Shown here piece after piece: positions 54,067-61,985 of a DNA stretch of 64,000 nucleotides. Numbering within the stretch: position 1 is the stretch's first letter; each line of letters opens with the position of its first letter. This DNA comes from DATFTE01 sp963840665 (GTDB lineage Bacteria > Acidobacteriota > Terriglobia > Terriglobales > Acidobacteriaceae). The notes under the pieces were generated by a model. That model searched no databases, was not told the origin of the DNA, and saw only the letters and a program-made list of their open reading frames with translations. Position numbers and translations under genes: made by a program. The stretch is from the NCBI GenBank assembly GCA_963840665.1, contig CAWIZO010000006.1:1-64000 (forward strand), given 5' to 3'.

Positions 54067-54723
54067 CTATGGCGCCACGGCACGCAGAAAAAATTCCACC
54101 GCGCTGAGAACGCGATCCCTCAGCTTGTGCGGCCCGGTCAGATCAACGGTCCACTGGCGCACGACAGTCGCGTAGAGACCGTCCATGAACTCCGCCAGGT
54201 GAACCACCGGGAAATCTCGCGTCACCTCCGCTTTTTTTTGTCCCTGCGCGAGAATTTCGCGAAGCAAACCGAGAGCGCTCTCCTTTTGTTCGCGCACTTC
54301 CACCGACCGCACTGGATCCATGGCTCCCGAAAGCACGACTGCTTCCCACAATTTGCGGTCGGCCTCCACTTCTCGCGCCATGCTGCCATATAGACGGCGC
54401 AGACGGTCCGCCGTGTTGGCGTCGCTGGATAATTCTGAACGCAGATGTTCCCGGACGCAGAAGAACCCTCGCTCCCCGACCTCACGCAGAACCGCATCTT
54501 TACTGGGGAAGTAACGAAAGAAGGTTGGCTGGCTGATTTCGAGCGCCTGCACGATGTCATCCACTCGTGTGTTGGCAAAGCCGTGCCTGCGAAACAACTT
54601 GATCGAAGTATCGATGATCTGACGGCGAAGACGATTTTTCTTTCGCTCACGCAGTCCCAGACCTGGAGATTCGTCCGCTTTTTTCGAAACAATCGGCCGA
54701 CGCCCGATTGTAGCTGTAGCCAT
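54067..54723 (-). CDS. TetR-family transcriptional regulator
   Basis: A 218-residue regulator. ATG 54723 has AGGAGT seven bases upstream, and a longer frame to 54876 is rejected. The DNA-binding domain reads RRQIIDTSIKLFRRHGFANT, RVDDIVQALEISQPTFFRYF, PSKDAVL, the classic TetR helix-turn-helix. The C-terminal domain is helical with no known ligand signature. It heads the Zn-dehydrogenase/SDR/beta-oxidation block. The palindrome-like TAGCCACTA at 54774-54782 lies in its own promoter, as in autoregulated TetR genes. An acyl-CoA ligand is plausible. Confidence 0.88.
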   Translation of the reverse strand: MATATIGRRPIVSKKADESPGLGLRERKKNRLRRQIIDTSIKLFRRHGFANTRVDDIVQALEISQPTFFRYFPSKDAVLREVGERGFFCVREHLRSELSSDANTADRLRRLYGSMAREVEADRKLWEAVVLSGAMDPVRSVEVREQKESALGLLREILAQGQKKAEVTRDFPVVHLAEFMDGLYATVVRQWTVDLTGPHKLRDRVLSAVEFFLRAVAP

Positions 54724-54773
54724 GTCTGATACTCCTTCCTGAATTTCTGCACTGCGATTTACTGCAATTCTGA

Positions 54774-54782
54774 TAGCCACTA
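54774..54782. promoter_or_regulatory. TAGCCACTA, partial copy of the SDR-promoter dyad
   Basis: One base differs from the perfect TAGTCACTA dyad before the SDR gene. It lies 51 bases upstream of the tetR-like start within an AT-rich stretch (TATTTTGTTATAGTGGCTAT on the minus strand), where the promoter should be. Confidence 0.35.
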
Positions 54783-55039
54783 TAACAAAATAGAGACTTT
54801 CTGCATCCGTCAGCCGATTGGTGAATGTGTCCAGGCTTCGGGTGAGGGGCTGTTCGCCGAGCGTCCCATGACTCATTGAGTTCGGGGCGCTTTCGTTTGT
54901 TCACCCGTTCCGAACCAGGCTGGGTGATCAATTCCAAAATGTATCTCTGGCATAGAGCGATCATGAGGCGTTTTTGGTAGCACGTTGCAAAGGCTGCGAT
55001 GCCGACCTGATCTTTCGACGAAGAAGAGCTTTGACTAGC

Positions 55040-55202
55040 CTACCGGTCCCGGTCGCATCGTGGTCCAGAGGACTATTGAGCCGTTTGCTCTAGCGAGGCC
55101 AAAGTCCGCGAACAAATCCACCTGGCGGTTATCCATGAACTGGGCCACTATTTCGGGATGGACGAGGAACAACTGAAGGAATGTTTAGCCCGAATAGGGT
55201 AA
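55040..55202 (+). pseudogene. C-terminal remnant of a zincin-type metallopeptidase
   Basis: The frame ending at 55200-55202 reads KVREQIHLAVIHELGHYFGM and DEEQLKECL. This is the HExxH end of the short 'metallopeptidase family' (zincin_1) proteins. Just upstream, in another frame, RIVVQRTIEPFA matches the preceding beta-strand of the same family, so at least one frameshift is present. The N-terminal half is missing. It lies 35 bases before the rpsU start. Confidence 0.6.
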
Positions 55203-55237
55203 GCTCTTATATGTGGTTTGAGTTTGGAGGCGATGAT

Positions 55238-55435
55238 TTGGCAGAAGTTCGATTGCAGGAAGGTGAGTCTATCGAGAGTGCGCTGCGGCGGTTCAAGCGC
55301 AAGGTTCAGACGGAAGACATTATTAAAGAAGTGAAGCGTCATTCCTTCTACCTCAAGCCTGGCGCGAAGCGTCGAGTGAAGGAAGCCTTAGCGCGAAAGC
55401 GTGCCCGAAAGAAGATTCGCAAAGAGTCAGATTGA
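55238..55435 (+). CDS. rpsU: 30S ribosomal protein S21
   Basis: A 65-residue basic protein: LAEVRLQEGESIESALRRFK, RKVQTEDIIKEVKRHSFYLK and RRVKEALARKRARKKIRK, the bS21 pattern. The only sensible start is TTG 55238, with GGAGG seven bases upstream (TTTGGAGGCGATGATTTG). No in-frame ATG gives a normal N-terminus; the one upstream at 55211 would add nine foreign residues. S21 helps base-pairing of mRNA with 16S rRNA. A strong terminator follows immediately. Confidence 0.9.
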   Translation: MAEVRLQEGESIESALRRFKRKVQTEDIIKEVKRHSFYLKPGAKRRVKEALARKRARKKIRKESD

Positions 55436-55451
55436 GTTGAGACCAATTTGG

Positions 55452-55482
55452 GCCGCTGCCGCCAGGCAGCGGCGTTTCTTTT
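55452..55482 (+). terminator. Rho-independent terminator of rpsU
   Basis: A perfect 9-base-pair stem, GCCGCTGCC / GGCAGCGGC with loop GCCA (55452-55473), is followed by the T-rich GTTTCTTTT. It lies 16 bases after the rpsU stop. Confidence 0.9.
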
Positions 55483-55656
55483 ACCGGATGATGGATTCAT
55501 AGTCACGCGCAGGGCAGGACCACCCAAGAAGATTTCCTTCGCAGCTGCGTTGCCGACGATTCTGTGATCGGCGCACCAAAAGAGATAACCTCATTCGCGT
55601 GCTGAATCGGCCTATCATCCGCTAAGGACAATCAGTAGGAAGTAGGAGCTACGCAC

Positions 55657-55842
55657 ATGGCAGCGAATCAAGTAGTGCTTTACTTCGACACGCAGCAGGA
55701 TGCCTTGCTTTTCACTCTGGCTGCCAGTTCGGTCATGTCAGCAGAAGGGCCGGTGCACAACAACAAGGCAGCGGTCAGGGTTGCGGAGGAGATTTGCAAA
55801 GCCAGTCGAATCACGACTGAGGGTGTTCTCAACGTCACGTGA
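55657..55842 (+). CDS. Small hypothetical protein
   Basis: A 61-residue protein starting at ATG 55657 with AGTAGGAG upstream at good spacing. Sequence: VVLYFDTQQDALLFTLAASS opens it, and the second half contains NNKAAVRVAEEICKASRI. It is compact, without signal peptide or membrane helix. It lies 16 bases upstream of the CHASE3 gene, so both are probably translated from one message. No family recognised. Confidence 0.6.
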   Translation: MAANQVVLYFDTQQDALLFTLAASSVMSAEGPVHNNKAAVRVAEEICKASRITTEGVLNVT

Positions 55843-55858
55843 AGGGCGGCATAATCAG

Positions 55859-56758
55859 ATGATTCGAAAAGCTGCGTTGCAAATAGGAGTCCCCGCGCTC
55901 CTAGCTTTCATTGCATGGAATGCGTACCTTGCCGTCAACCATTTAAAACAGGTGCAGGAAACTGCGGCGCTCACACTTGAAAGTTCCGCGATCCAGGCGG
56001 CCCTCTCGGGTGTTGTGAAAGATGTCACCGATATGGAAACTAGTCAGCGGGGATATCTGCTGACCGCGAACCCTGCGTACTTGCAGCCCTACACTGACGC
56101 GAAGGGCAGGATCGAAATGGATTTTGTCGGTCTTCGAGCAGGGCTCTCGAATCGGACGCAGCGCGAACGGTCACTGGAGTCGCAGTTGGAGTCTTTAGCA
56201 AAATCGAAGCTGGCTGAGATGGAACGCTCTATTAATTTGCGCCAACAGGGGTATCGCCTCCGCTCCTTCAAGCTCGTCGATACAAACGAAGGCAAGGACT
56301 ACATGGACGAGGTCCGTCGCATTGCGTCTTCGCTGTCCTCAGCGGAGAGCAGCAATTTCGCGAGATTCGACGGAGAGAGGACTGCCGCATTGAAGAAAGC
56401 ATTTTCTGCAACCTTTATTTCCAATTCCGTCCTGCTGGTACTAGCTGTATGCGCCTTTGGGCTGATCCGCCATTATGGGCGACTGCTCCGAGAAGAAGCC
56501 TCCCAGAGTAGGAATGAGCTAGCCGTGCGGGATTTGCAGCTGGAAAAACTGACATCTGCCCTCTCCGGCCAAGCGCGCTCGAACATCATTGCCATCAATA
56601 TGAACTCCCGATTGCTGCTGGAGAATTACGGCGGTTTCCTTCCGCGGCAGGGGCACGAATATGCCGAGCAGATGAAAGAAGCAGCTGCAGAAATGGAACG
56701 GCTCCGGCAAGATTTGGTTGGCAGCCCATCATCCAACGGTAACGGAAGGGCAGCTTAG
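55859..56758 (+). CDS. CHASE3-domain membrane protein with a degenerate kinase dimerisation domain
   Basis: A 299-residue protein from ATG 55859. The first helix is GVPALLAFIAWNAYLAV, a periplasmic CHASE3 sensor domain follows (VVKDVTDMETSQRGYLLTAN is the hallmark), then a second helix (FISNSVLLVLAVCAFGLI). The cytoplasmic end, LTSALSGQARSNIIAINMNS and RLLLENYGGFLPRQGHEYAE, lines up with the HisKA helices of phytochrome-like kinases ('SHDLRAPLRAINGFSRLLLEDYG'), but the phosphoacceptor His-Asp is Gly-Gln here. No ATPase domain exists. It may be a signalling adaptor or a truncated kinase. Confidence 0.8.
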   Translation: MIRKAALQIGVPALLAFIAWNAYLAVNHLKQVQETAALTLESSAIQAALSGVVKDVTDMETSQRGYLLTANPAYLQPYTDAKGRIEMDFVGLRAGLSNRTQRERSLESQLESLAKSKLAEMERSINLRQQGYRLRSFKLVDTNEGKDYMDEVRRIASSLSSAESSNFARFDGERTAALKKAFSATFISNSVLLVLAVCAFGLIRHYGRLLREEASQSRNELAVRDLQLEKLTSALSGQARSNIIAINMNSRLLLENYGGFLPRQGHEYAEQMKEAAAEMERLRQDLVGSPSSNGNGRAA

Positions 56759-56932
56759 CAGTTATTGGCGGGGCCGCTGGCCGCCAAACAGTTACGGGGA
56801 TTCTTGTTACTGTGCGCGAGGGCTTTCGACCATCGCAGGAAAATAGGTTGACCCTGACATTCCCATCTTGAAGGAAACCAACCCCGAGTATGCGAAGCTG
56901 CAATATCGAGCGCGCTCCGGCAGCCTATCCTC

Positions 56933-57124
56933 ATGCAGAAGCCCGTCAAAGAACGCATCGTAAAGTTGCGACAAGAAATAGCGGAAATCAGTGAAGCCAA
57001 CCGCCTGTACCTGCAAGGCACCAAAAGGATGCCCCTCGCGGCCGCGGATCAAGAGCGGCGGCTTCAAAGGTTGCAGGAAATCCTGGACGAACTATTGTCG
57101 TTAACCGACTGGAAGAAGGTATGA
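56933..57124 (+). CDS. Small coiled-coil protein, unknown function
   Basis: A 63-residue hydrophilic protein: VKERIVKLRQEIAEISEANR and QERRLQRLQEILDELLSLTD are strongly helical with heptad-like spacing. I believe similar short proteins occur in other Acidobacteriota, but this was not checked. No motif points to a function. Confidence 0.6.
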   Translation: MQKPVKERIVKLRQEIAEISEANRLYLQGTKRMPLAAADQERRLQRLQEILDELLSLTDWKKV

Positions 57125-57323
57125 ATATGCTCGCGTCAAATTGAGGTACTTAAGATCAAAAAGTGAGGACCATTTCCGAGGAGTCTGTCGGAAGGTGCCG
57201 CGAAGAGCAGTGCACAGGGTCAATGAGTGCCATACGGCCTGATTGCGACAGTTAACGTGCTCTCGCTTCCGAGTGATCCAAATGGAGAAGCCGCTCCGAG
57301 ACATGGGACGGCTGGATTCTGGG

Positions 57324-57848
57324 CTATGGGTTCAGCAGGCGGCGTTCGGAAAAGAATCGAATTGGATAAAAAATCAATATCGCCGCCGCGGCCGCCATAG
57401 TTCCCTCTGCCATGTCGAAGCCCCACCGATTGCTTGATTCCGGAAACAACAACAGCATCATTAACCCCAACATTGCAAGAAAGATCGCGGGCAAACAGAG
57501 AAGTGACAGACCAAGCAAGAAGGGCATCTTCTGTATGGCCTCTCGATTTAGCGCCGCATAGTTTTCTTCGCCCATGAATCTGGCTAACATTGCCTCCGAT
57601 GCGTTGGACGCCGCGATCAGGAAGGAGGCCGTAAGGACCAGCACTCCGCCATGAATTGAGCGGTACGGTATTAACGCTATGATCGAAGTGGCGAAGATGA
57701 ATTTCCAACCAAGTCGCCGCGCGATGGGGTTGGCTTCCACTCTCAGCGTGGGGGAAACCAAATAGGTTGTTCCTATATCTCCAAGACGAGAGATCAGCGT
57801 CGCGAATGCCACGATGTGAACGAGATGTGCCATCAAGAATTCATGCAT
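57324..57848 (-). CDS. Membrane protein, unknown function
   Basis: A 174-residue protein from ATG 57848 with GGAG nine bases upstream. Four hydrophobic segments are visible (AHLVHIVAFATLI, FIFATSIIALI, GVLVLTASFLIAAS, GLSLLCLPAIFLAMLGLMML). An N-terminal phrase RLGDIGTTYLVSPTLRVEAN resembles DUF5658-like small membrane proteins ('D..tT.ll...g..EaNP'). Function unknown. Confidence 0.65.
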   Translation of the reverse strand: MHEFLMAHLVHIVAFATLISRLGDIGTTYLVSPTLRVEANPIARRLGWKFIFATSIIALIPYRSIHGGVLVLTASFLIAASNASEAMLARFMGEENYAALNREAIQKMPFLLGLSLLCLPAIFLAMLGLMMLLLFPESSNRWGFDMAEGTMAAAAAILIFYPIRFFSERRLLNP

Positions 57849-57924
57849 AGATCGCTCCTTACCCAAATCACGAGAACAAGCGAGACACTCCCCTGCCTTG
57901 CAGTTTTCAGAACCTGAACTGCTT

Positions 57925-58143
57925 TCAGTCGGTGAAGCGATACCATGCCATCAGCACCAACCCCACTCCCGCGATCGTGAAAAAGACTGCCAACAGATCC
58001 CAGCTAAAGACGTGATTGACGAGATAGCGGTAGGTGAAAAGAAGGTCGGCCTCGATGCCGCCCACGATTCCAGCGATACATCCGGCGAGCACCCTGTGCT
58101 TCCAGAAGCGTTCGTCGATCACCTTGTGGATAGGAATCTTCAT
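57925..58143 (-). CDS. Small two-helix membrane protein paired with an XRE regulator
   Basis: A 72-residue protein with two hydrophobic segments (VLAGCIAGIVGGIEADLLF and WDLLAVFFTIAGVGLVLMAW). Its ATG overlaps the stop of the XRE-family gene by four bases (ATGA). Such two-gene sets of short XRE repressor plus small membrane protein are widespread, with unproven function. Confidence 0.75.
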   Translation of the reverse strand: MKIPIHKVIDERFWKHRVLAGCIAGIVGGIEADLLFTYRYLVNHVFSWDLLAVFFTIAGVGLVLMAWYRFTD

Positions 58144-58367
58144 TCTCTGTCCTCCCGCTTTTCGCCGTTCAACGTGAAGATGTCGTCAGTCGAACAGCCG
58201 AACACCTGGGCGAAGGTCAGGGCCAGCGGCAAGCTGGGAACGTAACGGTCGCGCTCAATCGAGTTGATGCTCTGTCGCGACACGCCCACTGCATCGGCGA
58301 GCTGCTCTTGCGTCCACGCGCGCGCGACACGAAGCTCCTTGACTCGGTTTAGGATGTTCGGTGCCAT
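58140..58367 (-). CDS. XRE-family helix-turn-helix regulator
   Basis: A 75-residue Cro/CI-type repressor: VKELRVARAWTQEQLADAVG and VSRQSINSIERDRYVPSLPL form the helix-turn-helix, followed by the common tail ALTFAQVFGCSTDDIFTL. It is the short YozG/HipB-like class. Two bases upstream of its ATG is the dyad AAAG-N4-CTTT (58370-58381), which may be its own operator. No ribosome binding site is visible, so the mRNA may be leaderless. Confidence 0.85.
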   Translation of the reverse strand: MAPNILNRVKELRVARAWTQEQLADAVGVSRQSINSIERDRYVPSLPLALTFAQVFGCSTDDIFTLNGEKREDRE

Positions 58368-58731
58368 GTAAAGCTAACTTTCCATGCAAAGGTACGATCG
58401 GGACCCGAGAATGTCAAGTCGGCTTGTCATTGAGAAGGGGGATGCGAATGAAAAGTGAAAGCTATAAGACGCCAAGGCTGCGTTGGGTGCGTGCCTCTCC
58501 CGGGTTCGCGAAGGATAGTTGTCGAAAAATCTCGGTTACGCTTGTCGACCCCACTCGCCCGCCTCAGGGGGGCCTCCCGTATCGCTGCTCGAACGTGCCG
58601 GTCTATGCCATGAATGAGAAGCCATAGTTCCCCGCATCTCTCACACGCATCGGGATAGAATTCCCTTGAAAAAGGCCCCGAATGTTGTGGGATTCAATCG
58701 GGGCTCCGCGAACCACGCAGGAAAGGCGGCC
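58368..58731. other. Intergenic between divergent XRE and DoxX-like genes
   Basis: Apart from the AAAG-N4-CTTT dyad at 58370-58381, no defended feature is seen. An 88-codon plus frame here has no protein character. Confidence 0.4.
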
Positions 58732-59748
58732 ATGAAGACCCTTGGGGACATCAATCGGACCTTCTATCACGCGGCCCGCTATTTGCTAGGTACTGTCATG
58801 CTGTACTACGCGATTGTGAAACTGGTCAATGTCCAGTTCCAGGTGTCTCCGTTCACCTACACGCGACCGCTCGACCAAGTGCCGGGACGGATGCTGGCAT
58901 GGGCCTATCTCGGATACGCGCCCTGGTTTCAGCGTCTGCTGGGGGTCGCGGAATTTGTCCCCGCAATGATGTTGTTTTTTCGGCGAACGGCAAGGATGGG
59001 AGCAGTACTGATGTTTCCCGTGCTGCTCAATGTCCTGCTCATTAACTTTGCGCTCGATCTCTGGCACGACACCAAGATCATCAGCTGCCAGCTGATTGCC
59101 ATCAACATTTACCTTGTGCTGAATCATTGGCCAGCTCTGCGAGAAGCCCTCGCGAAGTTATTTGAAGCGCCCACCCGGTTGCGCCCGGTCTTTCGCTGGG
59201 CAGAGGCGATTATTCCCCTTGCAGTTCTTACCGTTCTCTCCTTCAACCATTATTACGACTATGAACGCGACGCTCGACTCATCAGCGATTTCACTGGGAC
59301 GCGGCAGGTCAACGGAGCGGGCGCATGGGTCGTCGAAGCGCTTCGCATCGATGGGAAGAACGCCATCCAGGAAGGCCAGCGCGCCCGAATCTACTTTGAC
59401 GTCTGGCAGCACGTTTACTACTCGCGGAGCGAAATCGTGCCGTGTCCGCAAAGAGGCCCATTGATCCCGAATCAGTTGTCCGACAAGCGCGCATACCGCG
59501 ATGTGCTCGAATCCTGCTCTTACTTTGCGGAAGATCGTCAACCCGAGCGGGTGGAAAGCGAAGGGATCTTTGAGGCCGACCGTTCGCAACACAGCTTTCG
59601 GCTGGCCAACTTGAACCTCGACGGATTGACCGACGAGATCCAAGGGACGTACTCGACGAACGGACCGCACCTGCAAATGTCGGGGACGAGAAACGGAAAG
59701 AAAATAGAAATCACCTTGAAGCGGCTCAACTGGGGGAAGATGTGGTGA
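58732..59748 (+). CDS. DoxX-like membrane protein with C-terminal soluble domain
   Basis: A 338-residue protein from ATG 58732, which has AGGAAAGG upstream (a longer frame from TTG 58666 is less likely). The first half has four helices: ARYLLGTVMLYYAIVKL, FQRLLGVAEFVPAMMLFF, GAVLMFPVLLNVLLINFAL and a further one, a layout and style like DoxX/DoxD. A fifth helix (AEAIIPLAVLTVLSF) is followed by a polar domain of about 120 residues (IQGTYSTNGPHLQMSGTRNG). The role is unknown; DoxX relatives have been linked to redox homeostasis. Confidence 0.65.
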   Translation: MKTLGDINRTFYHAARYLLGTVMLYYAIVKLVNVQFQVSPFTYTRPLDQVPGRMLAWAYLGYAPWFQRLLGVAEFVPAMMLFFRRTARMGAVLMFPVLLNVLLINFALDLWHDTKIISCQLIAINIYLVLNHWPALREALAKLFEAPTRLRPVFRWAEAIIPLAVLTVLSFNHYYDYERDARLISDFTGTRQVNGAGAWVVEALRIDGKNAIQEGQRARIYFDVWQHVYYSRSEIVPCPQRGPLIPNQLSDKRAYRDVLESCSYFAEDRQPERVESEGIFEADRSQHSFRLANLNLDGLTDEIQGTYSTNGPHLQMSGTRNGKKIEITLKRLNWGKMW

Positions 59749-60082
59749 AGAATCCCACTCATTCGGCGAGAGCGCGGATGAAAAGACCACCCGCCATCTC
59801 TAACAACGTCGGCAGTGTCAAGCGCTAAGGGCACACACTGCCGCATGCACTCAGGGAAGAGCGGCATTTCGCTCTCGTAATGGGTGTGCGCGTTCCAAAC
59901 CTGGCTCGCTTCTAATCGTTGGGGTCAGGAACTCGGTCCGACCCCAGCCATCTCTTCGATCCCAACTGCGATCATGATTACTTGTTCAGACTCCTCAGTG
60001 AGGGGAGCGGGATGCCAATCATTACGTCGGCGATTTACGGCGAGACCGTCATCAAGTACACGCCCTCCTGCATCTGGTTCGG
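59749..60082. other. No gene recognised; possible missing 5' part of the TPR gene
   Basis: No kinase or DNA-binding motif was found, although TolB/TPR proteins of this type normally have one here. The sequence seems unrelated, indicating replacement or deletion. Confidence 0.4.
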
Positions 60083-61570
60083 TTGGCTTGTATCCTGGAC
60101 GTCCACGGCTACCTTAGCGATGGCATCACCGAATCGTTGATCGAGAACCTTACGCATATAGCCCAGCTCAAAGTGAGGTCCCGTAGCTCTGTCTTCCGCC
60201 ACAAAGGCAAGGACGTGGACGCACAAAAGGCCGGCAACGATCTGGGGATGTCGGCGGTGGTGAGCGGCCGAGTGACGTCGCGGGAGGATAGCATCGAAGT
60301 AAACGCCGAGCTTATCGATGTTCGCGACAACACGGAAATCTGGGAGCATCACTACAGTGGTAAGGGCGCGGACATTATCTCGCTGCAGGAGCAGATTGCG
60401 GGCGACATCGCGGGAAAGTTGCGTTCCCATCTCAGCAGCTCAGAAAAGCAGCAGGTCACCCGGCAAGGTACGCAAAATCCAGAGGCCTATGATCTGTATT
60501 TGAAGGGGCGTTACGCTTGGAACAACCGGACGTATGGTGAGCTTCAGAACGCCATTTCCTACTTCAACCAGGCTATCGCGAACGATCCGGGCTACGCGTT
60601 GGCATATTCAGGTTTGGCCGACGCTTATTCTGTGCTACCGGACTATGGCGGTAATCAGAACGAAGACTTTCCCAAGTCGAATGGAGCGGCTCGCAAGGCC
60701 CTGGAGTTGGACCCGACCCTGGCTCATCCCCATGCCGTTCTGGGCAGCAATGAAATGCAGTACGACTGGGATTTTGCCGGAGGAGAGGCAGAGTTCAAGG
60801 AGTCTTTCGAACTCGACCCCAACGATGCCACTGCGCGCCAATGGTATGCAGACGATATCGGCATGATAGGCGGCAGAGAACAGGAGGCCCTTGCGGAGAT
60901 CAACCGTGCCCATGAACTGGATCCCCTTTCGCCCGTCATCACCCGGGTGGCGGGAGGTATCCACGTGTGGGCGCGGCAGTACGACGACGCGATTTCGATT
61001 TGCAGCAAACTGGCAAACGCGAACCCAACTTACGCTATTGCGCACGATTGCCTGGCCTACGCCTATTGGGGGAAACGCATGTACCCCCAAGTCGTCGAAG
61101 AATGGAAGGCGTGCGGCGAGTTGTCCGGCTATCCGATCGACTCTGAATTCGGCGCCGCAATGGAACAAGGATATCGCTCCGCTGGCTGGAGAGGCGCTCT
61201 GGCCAAAGCCATTGAATTCCGGCAGGCTCAACGTAAGACTGGCTACTCCTCAGCAGTATCCATAGCCCGCTTCTACGCCGACCTGGGAGACAAAGAGCAG
61301 GCTTTGCATTGGCTCGATGTTGCTTACCAGGAACACGATTGGCTGCTGATTGGTCTCAATACTTACTTCCAATTTGACCCGCTACGTTCCGACCCGCGCT
61401 TTTCCGAACTTGTCAGCAAAGTCGTTTGCTGCAGTCGGGATTCCTTCTTAAAAGTGAGGTTGCCCCTGAAGGGTGCAGCCGAGAGTGACGAATACCTGAT
61501 CCTGACACGAAAGGCTCTGATCTCCCACTGCCGGCAATTCCGCGATGGCAAAGAGTCGCGGAAAACCTGA
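60083..61570 (+). CDS. TolB-like/TPR protein, probably 5'-truncated
   Basis: It starts directly inside a TolB/FlgO-like domain (GYLSDGITESLIENLTHIAQ, KVRSRSSVFRHKGKDVDAQK, AELIDVRDNTEIWEHHY) and continues with tetratricopeptide repeats (NPEAYDLYLKGRYAWNN, AISYFNQAIANDPGYALAYS, ARKALELDPTLAHPHAVLG and more) to DPRFSELVSKV. In Acidobacteriota this block usually follows a Ser/Thr kinase or winged-helix domain and a membrane helix, all absent here. The only start is TTG 60083 within the domain. At the end a -1 shift near 61423 would restore the common VGL ending, and the last 45 residues look spurious. It may be a pseudogene. Confidence 0.6.
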   Translation: MACILDVHGYLSDGITESLIENLTHIAQLKVRSRSSVFRHKGKDVDAQKAGNDLGMSAVVSGRVTSREDSIEVNAELIDVRDNTEIWEHHYSGKGADIISLQEQIAGDIAGKLRSHLSSSEKQQVTRQGTQNPEAYDLYLKGRYAWNNRTYGELQNAISYFNQAIANDPGYALAYSGLADAYSVLPDYGGNQNEDFPKSNGAARKALELDPTLAHPHAVLGSNEMQYDWDFAGGEAEFKESFELDPNDATARQWYADDIGMIGGREQEALAEINRAHELDPLSPVITRVAGGIHVWARQYDDAISICSKLANANPTYAIAHDCLAYAYWGKRMYPQVVEEWKACGELSGYPIDSEFGAAMEQGYRSAGWRGALAKAIEFRQAQRKTGYSSAVSIARFYADLGDKEQALHWLDVAYQEHDWLLIGLNTYFQFDPLRSDPRFSELVSKVVCCSRDSFLKVRLPLKGAAESDEYLILTRKALISHCRQFRDGKESRKT

Positions 61571-61985
61571 CGGTCGCAGTCAACATCATGGAGTTTAATG
61601 CGCGTTTCAAAACCAAAACAAGAACACAGAAGATCGTGAAGGCGCAGCCTATAGGCACGTATATCCGCAGCCAGGGCCAGACAAGAGGTTGCAACAAAAG
61701 AACAAAGCCTGTAAGCAATACACTGACGGATCCGTATAACTTAGATTTCTCGAAGAACAAAGAATACAGAGCACCGGGAATCGCGGGCGGGAAAAAGAAA
61801 AGGAGGGTAGAAAATGCCCTTCCGATGTGCGAATTCGTAGTTTTTAGAGTACGCTTTGGGATCGTGGGCACTTCTACGGTCAACCCTATCGTTGGAGTCC
61901 GGCTAGTCGGGGTGTAATCTCTCTCACTCGGTCACTTGGATCTTCGATCCACGGGAAATAACAGGTTGATGATTCAGGGCTTGTT

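Noticed and set aside
58361..58627. 88-codon plus-strand frame upstream of the DoxX-like gene
   Set aside because: Composition is not protein-like and it begins in the XRE promoter; probably chance.
61588..61883. Minus-strand frame with hydrophobic segments (FSTLLFFFPPAIPGALYSLF)
   Set aside because: It looks membrane-like, but the frame runs on into the antisense of the TPR gene, starts only with TTG and has no recognised family. Left out for lack of support.
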